Shown one piece after another: positions 30,133 through 39,900 of a stretch of 64,000 nt of DNA. Positions within the stretch are counted from its first letter, which is position 1; each line of letters starts with the position of its first letter. The DNA is from Allolobophora icterica (Eukaryota; Annelida; Clitellata; Crassiclitellata; Lumbricidae). A program made the position numbers and the translations under genes. The notes beneath the pieces were generated by a model. The model was given only the letters and a program-made list of their open reading frames with translations. It made no database searches and was not told the origin of the DNA. The stretch lies in the NCBI GenBank assembly GCA_963556255.1, contig OY744608.1, positions 68,412,103 through 68,476,102 on the forward strand, given 5' to 3'.

Positions 30133-31080
30133 CGATGCGAGTTCCTGGATTCAAAAAATTAACATCGATAGAGTTGTAAAAGACCCTAACATGATGTTAA
30201 AGAAATGTTATCAAAGGTAATTCTAAATGTTCTCCTGTGAGTGATCCAAATCTCTTGCCATAGTTGCTTCTTACGTATGGCAAATCAAAATACGAACGGA
30301 ATATTATTGTGAATATAAATAACCATCCAGAGAAAAAACAAGTATACAATAATGCATAACGGAATAGTATGTTCTGAGGTTACACTGGAGACCCCAAAGG
30401 GGTCGTTTACCACTCTAAATAGGGCCACCTTAGTAGTAGATTAAATAAAAAGGGATGGCCAAACTTGTTCATTGGATGTTCGCAGGGAAAAAATGTCAAA
30501 AGTAGAGAAAAAAATTTACATAATAAAAAAAACACTAAATCACTTTGGAGATGTACAATTTACTGGACACGGTAGCGCTGTACAGAGTTGTGTCACACAG
30601 ACTAGGGCACAGGCGCTACACAAATCAGGTTCCCAAGAGCCAGGTTGTTTGGTCATTTTTTATGCCAGATCAGAATCCGGGAGGGGAGCAAGCGTATGAG
30701 ACAGCGTAGTGCTGCGGTGGAAACCGTTGGCAAAGATGTTTATGGATTTGTGCATTTAGGATACACGTACACATTCTTAGTCGCCGTTCAGGTTAAGTTG
30801 GAGTAGGCCTACTTACCCTCGTCGGTTGACCGTCTTCTTAACTAAAGAATTAAACTTAATTAATGCCTGCGTCTTTCTTTAAATCCTCTCACTCAAAGAA
30901 ATTCCAAGGAACTCGGCATCGCGGAATAATATTGCTTCTCATGCAAGTTCCATTGAGGAAGTAATGTCTAGGCTCTTCCGCATGGTACGCCTGTGCCATG
31001 TCAAACTTTTTATGGTAAAATACCGAGCCCGATTGTTGCCCTTTAGACAGAGAGACCTAGATACGCTGATGGTGCAAGGT
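30133..31080. other. duplicated 5' flank of SLC5 copy B
   Basis: Matches the copy A flank (see 10000-11445). 30300-30520 is unrecognised. No promoter motif was assigned. 31080-31200 has short repeats of GATGCACCAGTTTCGGGTG. Confidence 0.55.
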
Positions 31081-31316
31081 CGGTTATCAAGTCACGTTCG
31101 TCGATTGCAGTGGAACCAGTTTCGGGTGCAGATGCACCAGTTTCGGGTGTATCTGCACCAGTTGACATCTGCACCCTTTGCTGGCTAACCTGCACCAGTT
31201 GCAGGTTATCAGAGCCAGGAAGCGTCATGCAGTCTGCAATTCGCTTGAAAGGATGCTGTGGCAATGGGCTACACAGCTGAAGTTTACTTGACCTCAGTGT
31301 TTGGGCTACAGAATTG

Positions 31317-31580
31317 TTATCCCCGTGGGCGCATGGGCAGAGGCCCTTTGCTAAGGGCCTACAATGTTTTTAAGACGGCACTGAATCTATCCAGTAGCCA
31401 CTGGATCTCTCTCAGAGATTTGTGGACTATTAAATGTAGCTATTGAAACAATAGCTAGATTTAATAGTCCACAAATCTCTGAGATCCAGTGGCTACTGGA
31501 TAGATTCAGTGCCGTCTTAAAAGCATTGTAGGCCCTTAGCAAAGCAATGCACTAGGGCCTCTGCCCACCCACGGGGATAA
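31317..31580. repeat. 264-bp near-perfect palindrome
   Basis: The arms 31317-31445 and 31449-31580 are inverted copies with a few small indels, around an AAA loop (31446-31448). The right arm consists of 58 bp of host flank plus the first 74 bp of the hAT MITE at 31507-31825. The left arm is the inverted copy of both. Confidence 0.9.
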
Positions 31581-31825
31581 AAATTTCAACGGTAGATAAA
31601 ATTAAACCTAGTTATTTATTGGTAGGCCTACCGGTACTTTCAACATTCACTTTGTAACAAAATAAATGTTTACACATAAAGAAACATACTGTAAAGCGAA
31701 GGTTAGCCTAATCAAAACAAACTTTAAAGAGAACATCAATTTTTGTGGTCTTTTTAATTTGGGGCCCCTAGAATCGTGGGGCCCCAGGTTACTGCCCAGC
31801 GTGCCCATGCCCTAAGACGGCACTG
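31507..31825. mobile_element. 319-bp hAT MITE
   Basis: GATAGATT flanks exactly (31499-31506, 31826-31833). Terminal repeats are CAGTGCCGTCTTA at both ends. The interior includes GGGGCCCC inverted repeats (31760-31790). No coding capacity. Confidence 0.9.
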
Positions 31826-32269
31826 GATAGATTAGAATTGATAGGATTGGAACTGATTGGAATGGATTTGATTATAATCGACGACAGCAATCAACAACCC
31901 ATCGACAACAGCTCGACAACAGTTGCATATTGCAAAAATGAGAGCTCCCTTCTTCAACTGACGTCCCTGCAGGACGAGAAGGGTAGGAGCCATGCACCCA
32001 CCGCAAAATCACAAGATGAGTAAATGATAAGATATCCCATGCCCCACGAATGTTATCAAGGAATCTAGATATATAGTCACATATTTCGATGTAATTGATA
32101 GGCTAAGTCTTCTTCAACTATATATACCAGCCATATATGTCAGCCATATAATTATGTCAGCCATATATGTTATATTGTCATATACTTGGTGTAATATTTA
32201 TGTCCTATAGCGTATTAATGTATATTGTATTTATTGTATCTAGAAATTTATAAAGCGCCTCTCGCAGAA

Positions 32270-33015
32270 TAACTATTTAGAGGCGCTCTCAGCACAGAAG
32301 CCCCGGGGAAACAGAAATGCCTTAAGGGAACGCGAGACCGATGAGGAAAAGCCAGTCATTAGTTTGGCCCTGAGCACAGGAGGAAGGTCATTCCAGATCG
32401 TGGGACCCACTACAGCAAACGCCCGATGCTGGGCCAAGGCAGTTTTAGCCCTGGGAACAAAAAGATCAAGCCGATTTACAGAGCGCAATGAGCGAGAAGA
32501 AGATGCAGATAATGGTTTTCGCAGATAGTTCGAGAGATATTTCGGGGCAGTAGGCTGCTGAGATTTAGAGACAAGGAAAAGGATCTTATATCGGATGCGC
32601 GCAGCAATAGGGAGCCAGTGAAGGACATCAAGCATGTAAGTAGAGATATGGGCAAACCGGGGGAGTCGAGCGATGAGCCTAGCAGAAACATTTAGAACAG
32701 ATTGAAGGGGGAAAGACGCTGCTTGGTGAGACCCATGAGGAGCGAGTTGCAGCAGTCCAAGCGTGAGCAGACAAATGCGTGAACTATGGTGGTCAAGACA
32801 GAAGGTGAGACCGAGCGTCTGATGGCCCTGAGACGCGTCAGTTAAAAGAAGCAGGAGCGAGTCTTGTTGCAGATATGCTCTTTGAATGTGATGGAGGAGT
32901 CAAATGTGACACCCAAGTCGCGGACGGTGGAAGAGTAAGTGTAAGCAGGAAATTTCTCACTCAGCAATGGAAAGTTGAGTTTAGCAAGCTGCTGTCTAGT
33001 CCCAAACCAGATTAA
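32270..33015 (-). pseudogene. LINE reverse-transcriptase C-terminal fragment
   Basis: Minus-strand coding remnant of an L2/CR1-like LINE. Upstream part (33015-32640) has DLGV, TFKEHI and HAFVCSRLD blocks. After a frameshift near 32640, 32635-32273 reads MLDVLHWLPIAARIRYKILF, LFVPRAKTALAQHRAF and WNDLPP to a stop. This is the standard tail of these elements. Inactive 5'-truncated copy. Confidence 0.8.
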
Positions 33016-33054
33016 TTGTGTAGCCTATTTGTGTATATGTGTATGTGTGTATAT

Positions 33055-33140
33055 AGATAGGTTTGTATCTGCCTGTCGGTCTGCCTGTCTTCCTGTGTGT
33101 CTGTCGGTCGGTCTGTCGGTCTGTGTGTCTGTCTGATTCT
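33055..33140. repeat. GTCT/GTCG-type microsatellite
   Basis: Imperfect CTGTCGGTCTGTGTGT tetramer run. Confidence 0.85.
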
Positions 33141-33244
33141 GACCTGAAACCGAAACTGAGCTAACAACCAGGTTCTTGCGGACTGGATTTGATATGGCGC
33201 TGTTGTCTAAGTTGATCTCTCTGATTAACCGCTTCTGCATGGTT

Positions 33245-33535
33245 CTCTCCCCTCAGGCAGGTTCAAACGTTCGACGTCGCAACTCCTCTCGATGTCGAGC
33301 CTCTTCTTTAAGTCTACTGCATCCCTCCTTCACCATCCAATCCAGCATCATCTGTCTTGGTCTTCCTTTTGTCCTCTTCCCTCCATTCTTCCCTCGTGGA
33401 CATTTCTTAGGAGGTGGTCCTCTCTCAGCGTGTGTCCGATCCATTCCCTTTGTGTCTTTCTTATTGTAGATGTATCAAGGATCTTTCTTCTCCAATCCTT
33501 CAGTTCCCACCACTTCTTCAACCAGGCCTAGTCAT
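33245..33535 (-). pseudogene. LINE 3' end fragment (RTE-like)
   Basis: Minus strand: TSTIRKTQREWIGHTLR near the 5' side, then KGRPRQMMLDWMVKEGCSRL and RRTFEPA with a stop at 33253. This matches the layout of RTE-like LINE C-termini. A (CATT)n run follows at 33535-33557. Confidence 0.7.
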
Positions 33536-33565
33536 TCATTCATTCATTCATTCATTCGAGTAGGC

Positions 33566-34206
33566 ATATTTATATAGCACCTTTTCAAGGGGGCTACTCA
33601 GACGTGCTCCGGACTCCAGCACGGCCAGATAGAACAGTTTTCAGTCTAGTGTAGAACGTTTCAGAGTGTGTTCTGGGGAGCAGACACAACTTCGGAGGGA
33701 GCCCGTTCCATGACGTCGGGCCCACTACTGAAAAAGCACGATTCTGCGCAGTAGCTGTGCGGGCAAAAGGCACAGTGAGCAGGGGCGCCCGCAGCGTGAC
33801 GCACTGGACGCACGTGCGTCCACCCACAAAATCAAATCCACACAAGGAATAGGCTTTGTATCGATATTTTTGAAAGCAATTGAAAATTCTTAACTTATTT
33901 TTAATCAAGAGCGGAAATAGATGCTCACAGAAAAAAATATTTTGTTAAACGACAATACGGCAAGTTAAAGCGTGTTTTCTAAATTGAAATTTTGTTGTTG
34001 TGCGTCCAATTTTTTTAAGCCTGCGGGCGCCCTTGACAGTGAGCACCCCCTTCTCCGAAGAGCGGAGGTGGCGACCCCCCTGGACTCCCTGCACGGGACG
34101 TCAATGAATCGGCGGATAAGCTGGAGCATAGCCCAGCTGGCACCGCCAGACTATGGAAACAACCCTGCCACACGCTGGCTTACGGGAAGCCAATGCAGGA
34201 CCTCAA
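33566..34206 (-). pseudogene. LINE C-terminal fragment split by a hAT MITE
   Basis: Minus-strand remnants of an L2/CR1-like LINE: YMLEVLHWLP-like start at the right, AFSVVGPTSWNGLPP and LKTVLSGRAGV at the left, and a GGTGCTATATAAAT tail. The MITE at 33780-34035 interrupts it. Confidence 0.75.
33780..34035. mobile_element. 256-bp hAT MITE
   Basis: ACAGTGAG flanks exactly (33772-33779, 34036-34043). Ends are CAGGGGCGCCCGCAG and CAAGGGCGCCCGCAGG (complement). It interrupts a LINE fragment, which fixes the order of insertion. Confidence 0.92.
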
Positions 34207-34223
34207 GCATTCATATATCGTAC

Positions 34224-34260
34224 TGAGCAGAAAAGATGCTACGGATCCAACGACTACCGA
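34224..34260 (-). pseudogene. relic of a third SLC5 copy (exon 14)
   Basis: Reads on the minus strand VVGSVASFLLS followed by a GTACGA donor, the same as the end of copy B exon 14 (VVGSIASFLLS, GTAAGA). Similarity to 14747-14800 extends over about 44 bp with six differences. It stops on the left at the LINE fragment and on the right at unrelated DNA. No other exon of this copy was found. Confidence 0.7.
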
Positions 34261-34399
34261 TGCTTGATATGACCCCTTGGAAATCGGGCTCGGATCTCCT
34301 TTGGACTACTGTTTGAAAAACCCCCTCTGATTTGATTTGGATTTCTGGAAACTGGACTCGGATCTCTTTTGGATTACTCCCTGGAAACTCCCTCTGATT

Positions 34400-34640
34400 T
34401 GACGCAACGTTCGTGAATAAGCTTGTGTCCTGCGCTTGGCCTTCGAGTGGCGCTTTAGAAGTTTAGAGATTACGATTTCGAGGAACGGTTGGTAATATTA
34501 TATAATCTAATCCTTTAGCGTCTTTTTTCATAATGCACATAACAACGATCTTTCTTCTGAGACGGGAATTTGAACCCCGGACCTGTCAGTCTCGCAAGCA
34601 AGCCACTCTACAATCGCGCGTGACGGAGTGGTTGTAAAAC
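34400..34640. repeat. LINE/SINE tail and tRNA-like sequence
   Basis: 34405-34470 shares CGTTCGTGAATAAGCTTGTG and GGCGCTTTAGAAGTTTAGAG with 59225-59300. Minus strand 34560-34625 shows TAGAGTGGCTTGC and GGGTTCAAATTCCCG, an A/B-box pair of a tRNA-derived repeat without a credible full cloverleaf. Confidence 0.5.
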
Positions 34641-34859
34641 CGAAAGTTTGGACCCAATGGGAATTCCTTAACGCGAAACGACAGCTCTTTCGATATAGGA
34701 TTCCCTCTGGTCATCAAGACGGCGAAAGAGCCCATGCACCTTTAGAAACGAAGTAGGCCTAGCTGGAAAGTGGAAGCCCCTTTTTGCTATAAACTTGCGA
34801 GTCGAAGTTATTACGATTTAGCTGAACTGCAGCAAGCGACTTTAAACTTATTAGGCTAC

Positions 34860-35080
34860 ATGAGGCGGATGTTGGGACGCAAGAACTCTTTCAGAGCGGC
34901 CATAGTCGAACGCGGAAAATCGATATCCCAGCTACCGATATCCAGAGTTGTGATCGCGTTTGTTCGAAAAATGTGCGACTGTTTTATACAAGGAGCGGTG
35001 TTGTGGTGGAATCTCGTGTGTGCTTTCTTTCGCTTTTTATGCGACTGTTTACGATGTCGGAAAGGTTCGCCATACAACAG
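34860..35080 (+). CDS. HDAC11: candidate HDAC11 alternative first exon 1a (hydrophobic, Cys-rich)
   Basis: The first ATG after an in-frame stop at 34743 opens 73 codons plus two bases and ends AACAG|GTATTG. That phase joins exactly to HDAC11 exon 2 (39608). The peptide has a basic start, a hydrophobic stretch (FIQGAVLWWNLVCAFFRFLC) and flanking cysteines (CDC, CDCLRC) that could be lipidated. An internal ATG at 34971 has a better context and would keep the hydrophobic part. No homologue recognised. An unrelated spliced or random ORF is possible. Confidence 0.45.
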
Positions 35081-36653
35081 GTATTGTGATTTTATTTTGG
35101 AGGAATTGAGAAACGCTTTGGCTCGCTTCGAGGCTATTTCTGGCGCATTTGTTTTGGATTCGAGGGTATTTCTGGAACTTTTGGTTCTGTGTTGCTTTTG
35201 GCGCATTGACTAGTTCGAGTCTATTTCTTGAGGTTTTACTGGGTTCGATTTCCGGGGTATTAGCTTTTTATGCGCACTGATTTAGCGCCAGCCGTTGAAT
35301 ACCAAAATTCGAAAATATAACATGGACGCTTGTGGTGGTTTTTAGAATGAGACATCCTCCTTTCAAGAAGCGTGGTTATACCTACTCGCACAATTTAGAA
35401 AAGGCTTTATCAGTTTCTTTTTTCTTCCCTTCACTTTCCAGTCTGTGTGGTTATCGTGTCGTAATTTTTTGGGTGGATTCTTTATTACACAAAGTTCGTT
35501 ATTTCACAACATATTCACACAATAGGGCCTATCAGGGATTGTTTTAACGTGCAATGATACACAAAATGTGCAGTGATGAAAGGCTGTTAACCGCTGTTTG
35601 TGCACGAAAAGAATTATAATTCATGATTATTTATGATTTTTATGCGCTCCGGCGCTCGCCATGTGCAGTGATAAATGTCCCTTAAAACATGCCCTGGGGC
35701 CTATAGTTTTATAACAGTAAATTTGAGAAAATCTTAAGTGGAATTAGGGTTACAAAGAACTCTACTTTGAACCTCGTAGGCTGAGACGCATTCCAAATCA
35801 GCGCCAAGCACGCTCGGAGCATGTTCTAATTGGTGTATTGTGCGCAATCGTAATCGTAATCTAAATTTTATAGCGCCACATCAGCCAAACGCAGGACACC
35901 AGCCTATTCACGTGCGCTGCGTCAAGTCAGAGGGGTTTCTCAAAGTGTAGTCCAAAGGAGGTCCGAGTCCGGTTACCAGAGGGGCCAGATCGAGAAAGGA
36001 GGTAGAGCAGCTGTTAAGGCGGTGTCGTTTAGGGCGCGTAGAATTGGAAGGCGGAGGATCAGTTGAGTTAGGACAAGAGTTCTTGAAAATGTGAGACCAA
36101 TTTTGAGTGGAAAGCCCAGAGGTGATAGATAAATTTAGAGGAGCATGAGGAAGAGCGTGGAGGACGGGTTGCAATAATGATGGAGTGTTTTTCTCAGGTC
36201 TCGAGTAGCCTAGCTCTTATCTCCTAATAATTATAAGCGATAGTGGGTAGAAATACGATCAGCTTGATATACAAGACTAGGTTGAAGTCTATGTGTAGCA
36301 ATGTGAGCCTATGTAACGCGTCTGTGATTCACAGTTGCGTTCATTAGACATAGGCCTAGGCCTATATAATAATTTATGTTCTCAATATTATGTGAACTTG
36401 TTCGCGCCACCCTAGGGCTGGTACTATTGGCCTATCAAAACTTGCGCTAGCCGATCCATTTTTAGAATTTTCGACGCCCAGATAACGTGTGGAATTTCCC
36501 CAAGCTGGTTATGATGGTTGGCCTATACCGAAGTTCGGTGTGAATTTATCCTTCAGCCTTTCTTATATCCGAGGACAGCGGCCAAACAATAGACCTGTTT
36601 AGGATTTTTAGGCAAAATTCTGACGGATAGGCGCCTAAAATTTCGTCGATATC
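35081..36653. other. region between HDAC11 candidate first exons
   Basis: 35081-35840 shows nothing recognisable. 35845-36190 is a minus-strand LINE-like 3' fragment ending in GGCGCTATAAAATTTAGATT. 36190-36600 is unique. 36600-36653 is the probable 5' UTR of exon 1b. Confidence 0.5.
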
Positions 36654-36904
36654 ATGGCTGATGGAACTGAGAACTTAATGGTCGCGGCCAACCAGACATT
36701 GTTGGAGAGGATTTGGAGATATTTCCAGAATGTGAAAGAAGCGGTCGTCCACGAACTCGGTTTTCGTAACGGGAACAATTCTTCATACGCGCCCTCAAGC
36801 GGACCAAATTATTTCGTAGCGACTGCATCGTTAGGGGTAGTTATTGTGGCGTGCTATTTCGCTTTGTCAAGGTATTTGAGCTGGAAGAAAAAGAAGACTT
36901 CAAG
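36654..36904 (+). CDS. HDAC11: HDAC11 first exon 1b (transmembrane anchor)
   Basis: ATG at 36654 follows an in-frame TGA at 36621. It encodes MADGTENLMVAANQ, an amphipathic stretch, an Asn-rich linker with NNSS, a hydrophobic helix and a KKKK stop-transfer cluster. It ends TCAAG|GTATGT at phase 2, completing an Arg codon with the first G of exon 2. The helix followed by lysines suggests an anchor with the catalytic domain on the cytosolic side. Confidence 0.7.
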
Positions 36905-39900
36905 GTATGTCCATATGCGCAGAAACCTTATAAAGTGCAGACGATTCTGCGCTATCTATGTACAGAGCTCTAGATATCTATGTATGTACAGAGCTCTAGA
37001 TATCTATGTATGTACAGAGCTCTAGATATATACGCTCTATTTTGAGCTGTGGCAACGGAATTACAACTGCAGGCCTATAATCGATAACATAACAGAGGTT
37101 CGCTACATGCATTCTGCGTTGGAATCACTGTAAACTATACGTGGAAGGCTCTGATCCTTGGAACTATGTAGAGATAAATTCGAGATGACGGGATTTGAAC
37201 TGTGGTCTCATACATGCAACGCAAACGCTGTACAAGTGGGCTAAATCCCCAGCGCAAAGCTTCTGTCTAGTTAGGATTTTTGATCCTCAACTTTTGATTG
37301 AGCAGCCCAATGCACTATAGCCAGTGTTGTTGCGTTCCGTTTTAAGATAAATTATGTAATTAAAGATTTATTGATGATTTGAAATTAGAAAATGAAAGCT
37401 ATATCGTTGAATTATGGACTGGTAATTATGGACTGTTAAGTTCCCAATATCATTTTCTGTTTAGCAGCAATTTAGACCGATTTTAGTTGGGATGTAGGTC
37501 ACGGTTTCCGGCTGCCTGACCCTTTGGATCTTGACATGGAACAGATTTTGACTTTTTACGTTCATATCGGTTTTGTTTCGTAACTGTATAATGTGAATAC
37601 GCTGGTTCCCACGACTTTGCAGGTTCGGCGCTGTATAAATCTGAATACGATTACGGTGAGTTTATGTCTTCGATGCAATGAATGACATAATTTATTAATT
37701 TCATGAACATGAATATTTATGAAGATGGATCTGCCTGTGCGTGGTTACAAAATTACTTATTCAAAGTTCGGTAAGACGTTTCGAAAGCGAAAGCTGATTG
37801 GTTGATGTATCGCCTGTTGCTACTGGCTCCCGCATTTAGCCAGATGTTATTAATAGGTGCTTGACGCGGTCGTATTATTTTGTTTATTTAAAGTCGCCCA
37901 TCGAAAATTCGAAAGTGCAATTGCTTTTAACTACAAAACATTTGAATGATCTTAAATATTATAAGCTTTTCGGAAACCGCGGTCTTTGCGTTATAAGCCA
38001 ATGTAGTGAGACCCAGGCCATCCATCGGAAGCGGTGGTCCCTAGAAAAACGCCAAGCTCGTTCAGACTCGTAAACTACGAACCAGAAAAATGCAGAGTAG
38101 TGACGAAGCGCTATTTTAAGTACTTTTATAGACGGATAGGGTAATAGAATTCGTGTTAAATGAAGAAATGAGGCTCTTTTCTTGGCAGTCGAACGGGATT
38201 TGCTTAGAGTGCAGGTGCTTAGCGAGGGACGTTTTTCTAGTTAAGAAAGTGATAACGAAAACTCTGGTGGTCGACGAAGCGTAAAATGGGTTGCTTGTTT
38301 TGTTGCCCTTCCTGCGGTGACGATAGGTTTGTAACAGTAATTTATTTAAATTTAAAGCTATTTTTCTGCTTAAATGAAGCAGCTTGGCTTAGTTTTTTGC
38401 GCTTCTGCTATATATAAAATTTTTTTTAATATCGTTGAGGAAGTACATGCCTGTGAACAGATTTACGATGGTAATAGAACAGGGATGTTATTGACCTGGA
38501 AACGTGGTTGGTAAACATTCGTAGGTACATTGGGTACAACGACTGGACAGCTATTTTTTACTTCCCTACCTACGTAGGTAGTTATTTACTAACCACTAAA
38601 TGATGGAGGTCTGAGTTGGTGCCAGTGGTATGGTATTACTCGGATGGTCAACCATTCACGTACTAACCCAGCTCTACATGCTTCACCTCTGAATCACGTT
38701 AATCAAGAGAAACTTCTCAGAGGTGCTCCCGACCTGACAACAGACCTGACAACAGATGGCTTAAGTACCTCCAAGATGACTTTAAGTACCTTCAAGATGT
38801 CTTTAAGTACCTCCAAACAGACCTGACAACAGACCTGACAACACCAAACCATGACCGAAAAGAATCGTTTTCAAATGCTTGCGAAAAAGGAGACAAAGAA
38901 AGACGAAGAAGTTCATTTTGGAGGTTGCTAGGCAACCTATTCCAGAAATATTCCAGAAGTATATATCTAGACAGCAGTAATATGATGACTGTAAGTACCT
39001 CAAAAGATGGCTTAAGTACCTCCAAGATGACTTGAATAAGTACCTCCAAAGATGACTTAAATTACCTCCAAAAGCTGTGTCAAAGTTCATTAAGAACAAG
39101 TTCAGCTAAGTAAGTTAGTAAGAATATTCTTTATTAGACCATTTGCTAGTCGCATTTTGGTGTACGTACATCACAGACAGTTAGTTATCTGGACTAGGTA
39201 TTCATAGCGCTATATCTTGTTCAAACATCATATATCATCCTAGTGATGAAGGTTTTATGCATCAAACTCTCAGCCGGTTATATAATTCGGTCATGGGACT
39301 GGGTGCGGAGGGAATAATTCATGGCCAAAACAGCTAAAGCTGAGATAACTAGAATAGTAACATTTATTGGTGGCTATGTCATTTCATCATGTGCAGACAT
39401 TTTGTTTGCCTGAGGTTGCATAATGTTGAGATCAGTTCCTGCCCTGCAAGCAACGCTTCTGTGAGGTGCCCAAGAGGTGATATATTTAAATGTTTAGTTG
39501 CTTATACTCTGTCCTTGAAATTCCCAAATTTCTATGTGAAGTATGAATTTGATTCCAGTTATAACAGTTCAAAACAAGAATTTGAGAGATTTTGAAATTT
39601 TTCCTAGGGTTCCATCACGAGAACTTTACGTGAAGGCGCGAGACGACCAGTTGCCGATTGTTTATTCTCCGCTCTACAACATCAGTTTCTGTGGTCTGGA
39701 AAACTGCCATCCGTTTGATTCCAAGAAATGGGGAAGAGTTTTCCAGATTCTACAAGGTCAGAAACCTAAACTAATTGACCATGTGTTCTCTTCGATTTAA
39801 ATTGGAGACTTCTACAACGTCTACTCACAAAAAAGTCTCTTCTGACAAATGCGTGTTCAAAAATCTCCGCCCATTGGACAGAAACAGTTATGAAACTGAG

